This document shows positions 23,241-35,020 of a stretch of 64,000 nt of DNA, one piece after another (positions within the stretch are counted from its first letter, which is position 1; each line of letters begins with the position of its first letter). The stretch is taken from the NCBI RefSeq assembly GCF_000321225.1, contig NW_004450302.1, positions 1,260,478 through 1,324,477 on the forward strand, given 5' to 3'. Below the pieces are notes generated by a model. That model did not search any database. It was given only the letters and a program-made list of their open reading frames with translations, and was not told where the DNA came from. A program made the position numbers and the translations under genes. This stretch comes from Odobenus rosmarus divergens. Its lineage: Eukaryota; Chordata; Mammalia; Carnivora; Odobenidae.

Positions 23241-23369
23241 CTTTTTTTTTTAAGTAAGCTCCACTCCCAGCGCAAAGCCCAACTTAGGGCTTGAACAAGG
23301 ACCCTGAGATAAGACCTGAGGTCATATCAAGAGTTGGTCACCTAACTGACTGAGCCACCCAGGTGCCCC
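23241..23369 (-). mobile_element. Older Can-SINE variant (minus)
   Basis: Ends ACTGAGCCACCCAGGTGCCC on the plus strand; the body differs from the 23049 copy (CAACTCTTGATATGACC on the minus strand). Confidence 0.8.
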
Positions 23370-23504
23370 CAAGATATGCATTTCTATGAGTTTTTGAGAA
23401 TTTTAAACAACATATGACTACTACCACAACACAGATATAAAACATTTTCATCACCCCAAAACGTTCTTTTTTGCCCATCCAAGTCAACCTTCCCTCCCTG
23501 TTCA

Positions 23505-23620
23505 GTGGGTGTATCATAACTCTTAACACGCTGTTTTGAGAAGTGTCCTTCCCACCATTTGTCTTTGCACCATCACCTGCCTGCCAGAGTGCCCAGTATA
23601 CAGGACGCGCTACAGGCTGA
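23505..23620. repeat. Diverged repeat, copy 2
   Basis: AACACGCTGTTTTGAGAAGT matches copy 1 at 21640-21775 with roughly three quarters identity by eye, same strand. Confidence 0.5.
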
Positions 23621-23689
23621 GGGAGATGGACTGAGGAATGAATGGATGGATGAACACGCAAGTCATAGAAATTGTCAATGGGTGACATA

Positions 23690-23835
23690 TATGGAGCATT
23701 TACTCTGTGTTGGGCCCTGAGCTAGGCCTTTTATATGTATGATCTCATTTAAGCCTCGTTAGTATCATTCCATTTTACAGATTAGGCAAATGAGGCTCAG
23801 AACTTTTGCCCAGAGGGTTCACTGGGTTCACAAGA
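23690..23835 (-). mobile_element. MIR (antisense)
   Basis: GGAGCATTTACTCTGTGTTG, ATGATCTCATTTAAGCC and CATTTTACAGATTAGG. Confidence 0.7.
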
Positions 23836-24309
23836 AAACAGTCTGACTCCAGAGCTCTCACTCTTTACGGCTGCCTTTAATACATTCAAGATGGGTGAGT
23901 AGAAGATTGCTTGCATGCACTGGACCAGGCTTCTCTGTTGCTCCGCCTTGGACCAGGTTTCTCCCCAGCCCAACTGGGACCCACACAGGGGGACCTGAGA
24001 GGGTTGGGGAGCAGAAATCCATGTGTGGAGGCTGCTCTCTGGTGGCAGACATGAGTACAGCGGCGTCTCTGCCCTCGGGCGCCCTCAGGTAGGATGTTGT
24101 TGAGAAGAGTGAGCAAGCAGGCAGCCCACAGTGGGGGCAGCCTCAGCCCCGGGCACCTGGAGACCCCCTGCTCTGGCCACTGCCTGGTGCCCCCCGAGGT
24201 GCCAGCTGAGGCTGCCCCCAAAGAATGCCAGCTGCCGGAACCTGCCGCCTCCTACCCCCTCCACCAGCCCTCACACACACTCCGATCCCGGTCCAGTCGG
24301 CTGCTTCCA

Positions 24310-24400
24310 TTCCCTGAAGAAGAGGCCCTAAAGTTAAAACAGCTGTTAATTTATAAACCAATTTTTCCGTGACTGCTTAATAAATCGCCAGCAGCTGCTC
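24310..24400. promoter_or_regulatory. Candidate conserved element with paired CAGCTG E-boxes
   Basis: An AT-rich block (TTAATTTATAAACC) in GC-rich DNA, flanked by two CAGCTG E-boxes about 50 bases apart. Repeat-free by eye. Enhancer role is inference. Confidence 0.3.
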
Positions 24401-25194
24401 TGCCCCCTCCTCCTGCCCAGGCACCCGGCCCTGAGGGCTGCATGGAGAAGCTCAGAGCCTCCTGCCTCTTCCCCTCAACTCCCCAACTTGTGCCCCATTC
24501 TCCCCGGAACTGAGCATGTGGGGGGGGGAACCCTGATGAACCCAGCTTCTCTGGGCTTTGGTGGAGTAGAGGGGTGAGGATGGATTTTCTTTCTTTCCTT
24601 TGGGCTGCAGCCCAAAGGCCATCCCTCCCAATGCCCTACACCCTCCTCCCCCAGGGACTCCCAGGCTCAAAAGGTAGGTGTCAAACGTTTTCTTAGGGCT
24701 GGGGAGTGAGGGTGTCCAGGAGCTCCCCTAAGGGAGTTCCCCTGAGACACTGGGAGGGAAAAGGACCCTGGGCTCCTCCCTGAGAGCTGGAATCTCAATT
24801 CCCTGGATCTGGCTGGTCCGCCTGACCCGCAGCGAACAGACTCCCTGACCCTGCTGTTGGGTCAAGGGAGGGCTGATAGGGAATGCTGGGATAGCCTCCC
24901 ACTCTGGGGGGATGCCCATCCCCAGGATAATGAGAAGAGGGATCTGGGTCTCCTGAGCATTCACCTTACCCAACTTGTACTAGCATGTAAAGGGCACCAT
25001 GAAAATCCACGTGGGGTGGGGGGCTGTGTGAATCATAGGCGGGAGGCATGTTCTTTATCTTTGCATCTGCCAGCTCCAAAGGCACTCACCCAAAGGCCTG
25101 TTGCTACTGTGATCCCTGACTCCACTGGGCAAGGGAGTCAATCTGGCCATGCCCCTGTAGCCACAGGAGCTCAGCAGGGAAGGGGGAGCAGGGT

Positions 25195-25395
25195 GGTAGA
25201 GCCTACCAAGTCAGGAGTTCAAATCCTACTCTCCCGCTTACTAGCTGTGTGACCTTGAGCAAGTAACTTAACCTCTCTTTTCTTCCTCCCTGTCTCCATT
25301 AATAAAATAGGAATACTGATTATAGAATTGTGAAAATTAAACAAGTTGATGCACATCAAGTGCCTGGCACATAGTAAGCTCATACAGAGTGACAG
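25195..25395 (+). mobile_element. MIR, near full length
   Basis: TACTAGCTGTGTGACCTTGA, AGTAACTTAACCTCTC and TGCCTGGCACATAGTAAGC. Confidence 0.8.
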
Positions 25396-25867
25396 TGCTA
25401 TATCTCCTCCCCACCGCTGGAAAGAGCAGAGACTGGATTGCTTGGGTCCCCTCAAGTAGCAAATCTTGGAGTGGAGGTGTTCGGGAGATTTCCAGAAGAA
25501 GGGGTGGGGGCAGGTAGGTGTGGTGGGGCCAAAATGAGGAACAACAACAACAACAATCACCAGGATTCTGGAGTCATATCGTTGTGCCTAGACTTTCTCA
25601 TTCTGTTCTCCTACCATCCCTCTACCCCACCCCCACCCCCTGCCCCTCCAGTAGCCAGGGGCCTTCCACAGCCTGCTTTTTGGGAAAGAAGGAACAGCCT
25701 CCACCCCACTCCAGCTCCAGAGCCCCCACCTCTCCAGAAGAAAATCCTCCCCACAGTCTAACTGAAATCCCTTCCTTCTCTTGTTCCCTACTCAGCAGGG
25801 GCTGCCATGACCCCATCAGGCCTCACCCCCAGTGGGATGGGAGGGGCATCTGAGAGCCTGCTCAACT

Positions 25868-26335
25868 ACTGTCACACAGGCTGGGAGCAAACCTGGCCTT
25901 GCTGCATCCTCCCTGTGTGGCCAGAGCAACTTAGTCAACCTCTCTGAGCCATGGGTTCCCCAACTCTGGAATGGGGAAAATCCCAGAACCTACCTTCTGG
26001 GTGGTTGTGAGGACTGGCTAGGACACTGCCTGTGAAGTTCTCAGCACAGGGCCTGGCTCTTAGCAGGTGCTGAGGACATGGTAGTAGAGAGAGAGGTGGC
26101 AGAGTATGGTGGCAAGAACCCAGATGCCAGAGCTGGACCGCCTGCATTCAAATTCCCACTTGGCTGCTCGCAGCTGAGTGACCTTGGGCAAGTCTCTTGA
26201 CCTTCCAGTGCCCCTGTTTGTCCATCCATAAGATGGACACTGTAACAGAACCTATGTAACCGAGTGGTCATGAGACATCTAGAGCTCTCAGAAAGCCTGA
26301 ATTAATAGCACTGTTAGTTGCTGTTATTATTATCG
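25868..26335 (+). mobile_element. Two MIRs in tandem
   Basis: First copy at about 25868-26075 (CAACCTCTCTGAGCCATGGG, CAGGGCCTGGCTCTTAGCAG) and second at about 26090-26335 (CTGAGTGACCTTGGGCAAGT). Confidence 0.7.
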
Positions 26336-27224
26336 GCCCCACCAGAGCATTGACCCCCTTTGGGCTTTGCCCCACCGAGGGGCTTGTTGATGGCAGAAGA
26401 TTGGAAGGTGAGCATGAACCAGACTGGAGACCCTGGTACTGGGGACTGCGGCTCAGGGTAGACCTGCAGCCTCTACTAAAGTGTTCCCTCTTCTGGCATC
26501 CTCTGGCTTGGGCACAATCGGGAGGCACAACCCGCTGCCTCCCCGAGTCAATGGTCCTGCAAAGCAGCCAGACCCCTCCCTGTGCCCAGGTCCTGACTAC
26601 CTCCTGGAAATAAAGCAAGGTCCCGGAAGCCCACTCAAGCTCAGGACGGCTCTGCCAGGGTGCCAGCTGGTCCCCACGGGGGCGGGGCAGTAGTTTGATC
26701 ATGTGGAAAGGGAAAGCTGGAGGCTTTCCTGGGTGGCCCCCTTTCCTGTGTGGCCCCCACCAGAGACATGGAAAGACTGGGGCACCCAGGCCATCCTTGT
26801 AACTCCCTTCCCCTGGGGACAGGCAAGGGGTGAGAGCTAACCTTGGCCTTTCCAGTGCCTCAGTTTACTCAGCCGTCCTGAGGATGGAGTCTTCATTTCT
26901 GTCTCCCCGGGGCCCCAAAGGCCTTGGCATTGGCCTCTCACAGCTCCTTGCCCTCTTTCCTTTCTTAAAGAAAACGAGCTCAGCCTCCTCCTTCCCGCCC
27001 GGATTCTCTCCTTTGAAGCCACCCGGGAGGACACTTAGCCCCGGAGGGGAGGGGAAAAGCCAACCCCAAGCTGGAGACCGCCAGTGCAAGGCGTGGGCTG
27101 CATCTCCAAGACCGCCCTGGGCACCGGCCCCGCCCGGGTCGCCCCGCGCTCCCCGCCCCTGCCCCTTCCCGCCGCCACTGGCCCTTTAAGAGCCTCTCCG
27201 CGCGCTGCCGTCCCGGATCAGCCA

Positions 27225-27400
27225 GAGAGACCATTAAAATTTTATGCAGAATGAAAATGGGCCAGGTCTCCAGCTTCCTCGCTCCCATCCAATGATTTAT
27301 TACTCGCAAATACCACAGAACTAATTAGTATAGTAATTAATTAATACGCATTTGCATATTTGCATGTGCAATTAGTGCAGTGGAGTGATTACTGGGAGAA
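27225..27400. promoter_or_regulatory. Candidate enhancer: AT-rich homeodomain/POU block
   Basis: A sharply bounded AT-rich, repeat-free block about 9 kb upstream of NEUROD2. It contains a CCAAT followed by TGATTTATTA (PBX/HOX type), ACCACAG (RUNX type), CTAATTAG, AATTAATTAAT, and two octamer-like ATTTGCAT motifs that abut at 27350-27357 and 27358-27365, then GCAATTAG. This is the look of a developmental enhancer. Function and target (NEUROD2 or PPP1R1B) are inferred. Confidence 0.5.
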
Positions 27401-27469
27401 TGAGGGGCCCCGGATTGTCAGATGTGAGGGGGAAGTGGCCTGGAAAAGAGTTAGTGGGAATGAACTTTG

Positions 27470-28060
27470 TAGGGAGCGCGAAGGCGGGGAGGGAGGGGGA
27501 GGCGAGCGGGGGCGAGGCGGGGGGCGCCGGGGCGCGGGGGCGCCTCTCTGGGGCGCAGAGCCGCGGCGCAGGGGAGCGCCAGGCCTGGGTCAGCCCGCGG
27601 CCGCAGGACTCCGGTCGGGGGTCGCGACCCGGGCGCCCCTGCCCCGCCCGCGGCCCCGCCCCGCCCCCGCCGCGTGGCACGGCTCCAAGCGCGCGCCTGA
27701 TTGTTATGCATTGTGTTTCTTGTTGCGAGCGGAGCCGGGCGGAATGGGGCTGGCACAAGCTGTTTCTCTGCCACGCGGCGGTGGCACCTTAAAGGGGCAG
27801 CGTCCTCTTCCCGCCGCCGCCCTCGCCGACCGCACCTGCGAGCCGCCCGCTGGACCCCCTTCCGGGAGGTCAGCGGCGGCCGGAGCCGGGCGGAGGACGA
27901 GAGGGCGCGCGCGGGGCCGCTCGGGAGGTGGCGCGTCCCCGGGCGGGGGGCACGTGCCGAGGGAGCCTGGCGGGCAGGAAGTCAGGCTGCGAGCGGGGAT
28001 TGGGCGGCTAGGGCGCGCCGGGCCCTGTGCCAGGCGCCGGGCGGGGGCGGTGAGGCGAGA
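27470..28060. promoter_or_regulatory. Orphan CpG island
   Basis: About 0.6 kb of very GC- and CpG-rich sequence with no protein gene attached; it directly follows the AT-rich block at 27.2-27.4 kb. Long open frames here are GC-bias artefacts. It may be an unannotated non-coding RNA promoter or a developmental enhancer island. Confidence 0.6.
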
Positions 28061-28639
28061 ACCGGGAGAACGCCAGAAGGAGAAGGACAAGGAGGAGAAG
28101 GAGCGGGTGGCAGGGTCCCTCTGGGTGCCAGGGGCTTCCTCATAGGATGCCGCTTCGCTTCTCATCTCACACAGATTCTGTGAGGTAGGGCTCCTTATTC
28201 CCATTTCACAGACGGGAACAGAAAGGTGTGACAGGCAGCTGGTGATCGGGAGTAAAGCTGATCCAGCTGGTCAGTCCATCCCCACGTGCGCGACGTGGTG
28301 CCAAGGGCCAGAAGAGGGAGTGACAGGACTTCAGGGAAGGCTTCCTGGTGGAAGAAGCCCCTCACTGAACTTGCAAGGGCAAGGAGGGCAGCTTCTGAAA
28401 GAGCTGGGGGAAGAGGGAAGCATGTTTAATGTGACGGCCTCTCCCTGTGTAGGGAAGGAGCCCCCACCCACCCGTGAGCAGACCTGCGGAGACTGGCTCC
28501 TGTGACTGGGGCCTGGACGCAGGGCAAACCCTGGGCACCAGCCCTTCCCAGGGCACCCTCCTTTCCCCTCTATCACGGGGGCGGCTGGTCCCAGAGTGTG
28601 GCGAGAGTGGGACTTTCAGAGAAAGCTGGACAGTCTGTA

Positions 28640-29055
28640 AGTGAAAGAGAGCTCGGACCGAGAGTCAGAGCTTGGTTCAAATCCCGCGTGTGCAAGTACT
28701 AGCTGTGATGTTGGCACAGCAGCCTCGAGCCCAAACTCTCTGTGCTTCAGCGTTCCCGTCTTTAAGTGGGGTTAATAGTAATCCTGCCTCTGAGGTCCGG
28801 GGGAGAATGAAGTAGGACAATGCACGGGAAGCCCAGTGCCTGGTACAGATAACGCTCAGCATTGTCATTACGTTATTCTGGTTTACATATTACATTTTTA
28901 TAGAGGGCTCTGAGGCCCCAGCGACAGGAGGACCCCAAAGCAGGAATTGGGGTCCTAGTTTCTAGCTCCAGCTCTGTCACTCATTTATTGTGTGACATCA
29001 GGCAAGTTACTCTCCCTGTCTGTGCTGTGGTTTCCTTATCTGTCAAATGGGACGC
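28640..29055 (+). mobile_element. Two MIR fragments in tandem
   Basis: First at 28640-28870 (GTTCAAATCCCGCGTG, CCAGTGCCTGGTACAG); second at 28940-29055 (TTGTGTGACATCAGGCAAGT). Confidence 0.65.
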
Positions 29056-30169
29056 CGGTCCATGAGGCTCCTACCCCTAGACTCCTCCCTTCCCTCCCTG
29101 TGCCCACCCTACAGGGTAGTGAAGTAGGAAAGCAGTGGCTAAGTCTCACTCACACTGTCCTGGGCTCCAGTGTCCCAGGGGCTGAGCCAGGAGGTATCTG
29201 GCTAAATAGAAACCTCCTGGCCATTTCCTCCCCCGACCATGGCCCCTTGGGGCTGTCCTCCTGTGACCACCAGCACTGCTGCAGGTGGGAGTCCCCTGTG
29301 CCCAAGGCCAGCCTCTGGTGCCCCATCCACCCATGCTGGGCTCAAGAGAGGCATCAGAGAACTGTCCAGCATCAGGTCCCCAAAAGTCCGCAGCCCAGAT
29401 GTCTGGCTCTGATTTCCGGGGTGCGGGGGGGGGGGAACCAGGAAATGCCCAGGTTGCAAGGAAGTTCTCCGCAGAGCCCGCCCCGGGAAAAGAGATCCCA
29501 GGACACACACACTGTCCTCTGCTCTTAGCAGTGCCCTTCACTACCCCACGGGGGCTACCATCCCCCATTAATCAGGACCTAACCACCCCCAAGTGCACTT
29601 CATAAGTGGCTGTCTTTTCCATCCTCCCGTTAGTCCTGAGGGAGGTAAGCAAGTGGGCAGGTGGCACTAGTTCCATTTTACAGATGAGGAAGCAGAGGGT
29701 TGTGGGATCTGACCAAGATCAAGACCCTGCTAAGACCAGTGCTCTTTTGGCCACCTTGAACTCCCTCTTCGTCTGACTGCCTTCCTGTGTGGACCCTTGG
29801 AGTAGCAGGGGCAGGATGTCCTGACCACTCACTTGGAACACTGAGGACCAGAGCTCCAGGAACAAAGATTTTAAAAACTAAAGCTGACCAGGGGCTTGGG
29901 GCAGAATCAGCCATATCTGGACAGGGCCGGGGGCTGAGGCAGCATTTTCATACCTGTTAGCCTTTGACACGATAGTCCCGGCAGGCTAGTTTTATTGTAA
30001 TTATCCTGCCCATTTTACAGAGAGGAAGACTGACTTGCCATGTCAATTCCAGGGTTGGTGGGGAGGCTGAGGGCAAAAGAGGAAGGGTTTCAAGGAGGGG
30101 CTTCCTGTGGGTGGGTGTTCTGCCCTCCTGCAGCCTTCAGTTTCCAGGCTGCCACTGGCACCTGCTCTA

Positions 30170-30800
30170 ACAGTGGCAGACAGGCCTTTGGTGCCACAAC
30201 CTATTGAGGATATTCTGCGTGCCAGGCTCTGGGCCCACTTCCTGCCCTCGAGGGATGCACTGTCAGAGGGGAGAGACCCATGAGGCAAAGGTCAATACCT
30301 TTGCCTAGGTGAAGTGTGCAGAAAGCATTAGAGGAGACTGGCTAGGGGCATCTAACCCAGAGAGACTTCCTGAAGGAAGTGATGCTTAGGCTTAAAAGGC
30401 TAGGAAAGGGGAGAGGGCGCTCCAGACCCAAGAAACAACAGGGACAAAGCCTCACAGGCAGGAGGCTTGTGAAAGCAGAAGCAGCCGCTGAGGGGCAGAG
30501 TTCAAGGCAGGGACAAGTGTCGGTGAGAATTGGGCAGCAGCCTGGTCAGGAGTGTCCCTAAGAAGTGTGGCCTGCTCCTAGGGGTTATGGGAAGCCAATG
30601 AAGATGCCTGCATACCACGTGTCAGACAGGATGGGCAGGATGGGTAGCCTTGGTCCTGTGCGGGAAGCCTGCGGACCAAGACCCCGTGGGCAGTAGGGGC
30701 TTCATGGGGGTGGAGAGCCTGGACAGGGCCTATAAGACAGAAGGGGTCTGAGATATTGGGGGCGGTGGCTTTGGAGAGTAGCATCAGCTACTCTCCAAAG
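30170..30800 (-). mobile_element. L2 (LINE) fragment (antisense)
   Basis: GCGTGCCAGGCTCTGGGCCC, AGAGACTTCCTGAAGGAAGT and TTATGGGAAGCCAATGAAG follow antisense L2 order. Confidence 0.55.
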
Positions 30801-31279
30801 AGGAAAAGGCCGTGGGAGTGGAACTCAGCTTTGTCCCTGGACCTCAGCTCCCTGCCCCCTCTAGGGAGTTGCATTTACCCCATGCAGGGATGCGGGTCGG
30901 GGTGGGGGGGGGGCAGGGGAGAGGCTCTGAGCCTGCTGAGAGGTGTGAGGCCAGAGCAGGGGATCTATAGCTGGGTAGGGACCACTGGGGGGGGGGCGCT
31001 GTGGGGCCTCTGTGACCTCATTACCAGAGCTTGGTGCCCAGTGAATGGGAGCCAACCACTCCCAGGCTCAGCCTCACCCCCCCCATGCCCTCTCTCTGAG
31101 GGCCACTTTCGGGGGGCTCTGTGACCCCCCTATCTCAAGTCCAGCTCCCCAGACTGAAATTTGGGCAAAAGGCCGGAGGAGGCACCTGAGAGTTCTGAGC
31201 TTCACCAGGGACCCTGGGCCTTATTGCTTTAGGAGATTCTCTGGAGAAAGGCTCCATCCAGTACCCCCAAACTCTCTCA

Positions 31280-31520
31280 GCCAGGCATTGACATGACAAT
31301 CATTTATTGAGCGCCAAGTCAGTACAGCCTGTGCGAAGCACTAGGCTATTGAGATCTAAAACAAGTCGCTCCCACGGTCAAGTCAGGGAGACATGGGTAA
31401 ATGGATCCTCCTAACAGGGGGTGGTAAGGATTGAAGCTGCCTTGCCTGGGGAGTTTCTGGGAAGGCTCCCAGGAGGAGGTGTCCATCCAGGAACCGTCCC
31501 TATGAGGAATGAGGATGAGT
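31280..31520 (-). mobile_element. L2 (LINE) fragment (antisense)
   Basis: CAATCATTTATTGAGCGCC, GAAGCACTAGGCTATTGAG and GGAAGGCTCCCAGGAGGAGG are L2-like. Confidence 0.5.
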
Positions 31521-31954
31521 TTGATGAAAGGGAGACTCAGAGACCAGTGCCCATCAAGGAAGCATCTCTTAAAAGAACAGGGCTCAGAAGCCAGAAGTCA
31601 AAGGTTATGGGGCAAAGGCCATTCTACTCTTGGAGCAAGGGAACACTCCTGAGGGGGCTGGCTTTTCAGGAGGATGAGACGGCTCCCCACCCCCATCGCC
31701 CTTTGTCCTGGGTTGGGGGCAGGGTGGGGAGGGGGAAGGGTGCAGCGGGGCTCTGCCCCAGGACTCTCAGCATCATGCCTGACCCCATGGGTGTGTGCCC
31801 ACCCAGCTTCCAGTGGGGCCTAGGCCCCGGATGGGAGCCCAGGGTGAGGGCAAAGGAGAATCCGGCAGGGAGCTAGAGGTCAGGACGGGAGGTCAGCGCG
31901 GAGGAGGGGGCTACACCTCCCTGGCCCTCCCCTCCCCCTCCCCCGTGGCACCAC

Positions 31955-32110
31955 AAGGCGCGCAGCCGCATCTCACCCGCGCCAGCCCTCACCTCCCGGC
32001 AACGTCGCACTCAGCCACGCCATCTGGCGTGCCCGCCGCTCCCCAGAACACTGCGGCGGGCGGGGGAGGGGGCAGCGGGGCAGGTGCCCACCCCAGAGCC
32101 AGGAGGAAGC
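31955..32110. promoter_or_regulatory. Small CpG cluster with a NEUROD-type E-box
   Basis: A short CpG-rich patch about 4 kb upstream of NEUROD2. It contains GCCATCTGGC (32019-32028), whose reverse complement carries CAGATGGC, the E-box form preferred by neuronal bHLH factors. Confidence 0.3.
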
Positions 32111-32827
32111 GGCAGGTCCCCCTCCCCCCAAAGCCCTCTTGGACTTGACGTGGAGCAGGGAGCTGGGGAAGGGGGTGGCAGGTGCTCTTATGCTCCAGGA
32201 GGAAGCTTCAAGCGTCCTGAACGGATGGAACGGGCGCCGTCCGGGCAGTGCCAGCCTGCCCCTTCCCCCCTCCGCCCGCCACGGCACAGCTCGTGCCAGC
32301 AGACCCAGGCCCTCGGAGGATCTCCAAATTCCTGCCCTTCCCCTCAAATCGGAGGTGGGGGTGAGGAAAACGGGCCGCCCCCTCCTCACCGTGCACCCAC
32401 CCTCACTCTTCACCTGCCTGCCCACTTCAGTGGGGGGAGGGGAGGCCCTAGTACATGGCTTTAGATGGTCTCGGCCAGAGAAGGGACACCTGGGTTCTAA
32501 TCCACCTGCCTCCCACGGCTTGGCACTTTGGTGGGGAATCAAGTCTCCTCCAGCACGCTTGCCCCCACCAGTCTTATTTGGGGCATGGTGGTGGTGATGG
32601 TGGTGGCGGCTGGCTGGCTAGGTGTCCTTCTGGGTGACAGAATGGAGTGGATTTGTGTGTATGTCTTTACCTTGGTGGAGCAGGGGGTGTAATGAGAGCA
32701 GTTTTACAGAACATTCATCCTGTCCCCTGAGCACGATTCCCCTAGACTGCTCAGGAATGACCTGTCCCCTCCCTCTCTCTCTCTCTGCCTGCCTCCCCCC
32801 TGCCCCCCATCAGGACCTAAGCCTGCA

Positions 32828-32863
32828 CAAAATGGCCGCCACCCCTCTGAGGCAGCCATTTTA
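32828..32863. promoter_or_regulatory. Inverted pair of YY1-like motifs
   Basis: CAAAATGGCCGCC (32828-32840) and GCAGCCATTTTA (32852-32863) are near mirror images, each resembling the YY1 core AAATGGC. Confidence 0.3.
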
Positions 32864-33847
32864 GGTGCCCAGACTGTGGCCTCCCTTGGGATGGGGCTAT
32901 GTCTCCATGGGAACCTCAGACCCTCCTCCCAGCTCCCTCTATGGGGGTGGGCAGTAGAAAGGGAGTCTTACAGGCCTGGCTGAGGTACCCATCACTCCCC
33001 TTTCCCTCTCAGAGACCCAGAGGGGACTAGGCCCCTCACCAACTCCCTTCCCCCAATGCCAGGGGGAGGAACAGATGGCATCTCTGGGTGTCCTTCTCCT
33101 TCCGTCTCCTTCCTTCCATTTCTGGCTCTTTCTGTCTCTCCGTCACTGCATCTCCGCATCTCTGGGTGAACAGAGAGGAGCATGCATGTCCCTGTATGTT
33201 CATACTTGTTCGTGTGGATGTGGACACGTGTGTGTTGTACCTCTTCCAAGCCTATGTCTGAGGCTGGCCCATCCCACACCTCCCTCTGTTCCAATTTTCC
33301 CCTGTTTTTTATTGTATCTTCTAAAAAAAAGTTGAAACGTGTCGAGTGAGAAAAACTTGTTCCATTTTTCTGAAGGAAGAAAAGACAGGGGCAGGAAACA
33401 GACCTAGAGGGATGAAGCTGCCCATACCCTCCAGTATGCCCACCCCCACCCCCAGGCCTCCTCTTGTGGGGGCGTTGAGAGGACCTTCTCAGACCCAGAG
33501 AGCTGAGGTCATTCTTAACAGGAGACCGGGAGAGATGGAGAGAATTCCCAGGGGCCCCGTTATCCCGAACAAGGTATTTCTTCCTGTCCTGAGCAGAAAG
33601 CAAAGCTGGTAGGGGTCTATGAGACCCCTGGTAGCTTAACCCATCCCTCAGTGTCCAGAGGAGAAGGCAGAGGGTGTCTCTCTCCCCCAAGGAACTATTC
33701 ATTCTCTTACGCATCCATTCATTCACCCACTAATTCAACAAAAACTCAATTCCTGTATAGACAAAGCATTCTGAATGTGTGTGTGGGTATGTAAAAGAAA
33801 TTAATATGGTAGAGCATGTTACAGTTTATAAAAGGCTTTAATAAAAC

Positions 33848-34010
33848 TCAGAGATGGCATTTATTGAATGCTTACTATATCATTGGCCCTGTGCTACCTC
33901 ACTATAGGTATTATCCCATTTAGTACCAACAGCAGCCCTATGAGGTGTAGTATAATTATCCCCATTTTACAGATGGGGAAATCAAGACTGAGAAACAGTA
34001 TGCAACCTGC
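33848..34010 (-). mobile_element. MIR (antisense)
   Basis: CATTTATTGAATGCTTACTA, CCCTATGAGGTGTAG and CCCCATTTTACAGATGGGG. Confidence 0.75.
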
Positions 34011-34377
34011 TCAAGGTAGTTAGCATTCTTTGACGCTAGTAAGTGGGGTTGGGGAGCAATCAGAGCCCAAAGCACGTGAATGTAACCAAAATATATGGCT
34101 GGGAGACTTGAGGAGAAGGATCCCATGTCAGGATTGAAGACCCCACCCTCAGTAAAGGGACAGTAACGCTTTTGAGGCTGTGATCAAATTTGGATAGCAT
34201 TCCTGAGTCTCAGCCTACCTGAGACCTATCCCTCGGCCTCTCCCTCTGGCCATGCCCAGAGCGCCCTAGACCTTCTGCCATAGGTAGGATTCTACCTTCC
34301 CAGACCTAAGATCCACGCATGAATGGTGGAGAACTTAGCATTGGCTTCTCATCCTTGGAGACCACTGAGGCAGATTG

Positions 34378-34490
34378 TGGGGTTGTGGAAGGAGCACTTG
34401 GCTGGGAGTCAAGCCCCTAAGTTCTAGGTCTGGTTCTGCTCTCCATTGGTGTGTTCCTGGGCAAGACAGTCCCCCTATATGGGTCTCAGG
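34378..34490 (+). mobile_element. MIR fragment
   Basis: GTGGAAGGAGCACTTGGCTG and TGTGTTCCTGGGCAAG; a run of A14 follows at about 34491. Confidence 0.6.
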
Positions 34491-34499
34491 AAAAAAAAA

Positions 34500-34985
34500 A
34501 AAAACGAGTTGGGGCTATTCATTCTGAGGCTCCTTTTAGTTCCTGGCCTATCCCTGAGAGCTTCAGACAGCACCAGCCCCTCTTCTCTAAGGCCTCCTTA
34601 GCCATGGTATATGCCTCTATCTGAAACCTAATTCATTCTACCAAGGATCCAATCAGTGTCTTACCAGCCCAAGGTCCCCTTTGGAGGCTCCCTGAGGGAG
34701 AAAACGGTACCTGCCCAGATTGAGAGCAAAGCCCCTGCCTTGCTCATCATTGTGCCACCACAGTGCTTGGCACATGGTTGACATCGAAGTGTGTGTGCGG
34801 AAGATATAACTGAAGTTGTCTACGTAAGCTGGAGGACGGGGAGGAACAGGAAATGTGGGTCTGAAACACACAAATGCTGAATCAGGGTGTGGGCAAGGGT
34901 CTTTCTCACCAGGTTGTGATTACCTGCTCACACACACGTCTGAGTCAGGATGTCTTTCCACTTTCTGCGCCACAGGGTGAGGCAC

Positions 34986-35020
<35 letters not shown>

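Larger units (their letters stand above)
22583..23490 (-). mobile_element. Old L1 3' end (antisense), split by several Can-SINEs
   Basis: Between the SINEs the sequence reads as antisense L1M-type tail (ATACAATAAAATGTACCATT, then CCACAACACAGATATAAAAC). Family named from memory of the consensus. Confidence 0.65.
29060..33700. other. Intergenic DNA between PPP1R1B and NEUROD2, no gene seen
   Basis: Mostly unique GC-rich sequence with L2 pieces, poly(G) patches (29424-29434, 30903-30911, 30985-30999) and the small elements listed separately. No exon chain could be supported on either strand. Confidence 0.5.

Noticed and set aside
27360..28204. Long open frames on both strands at 27.4-28.2 kb
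   Set aside because: Caused by stop-codon scarcity in the orphan CpG island; no recognisable protein.
34491..34504. A14 run as a retroposon tail
   Set aside because: No SINE or processed-gene body precedes it; it follows a MIR fragment.
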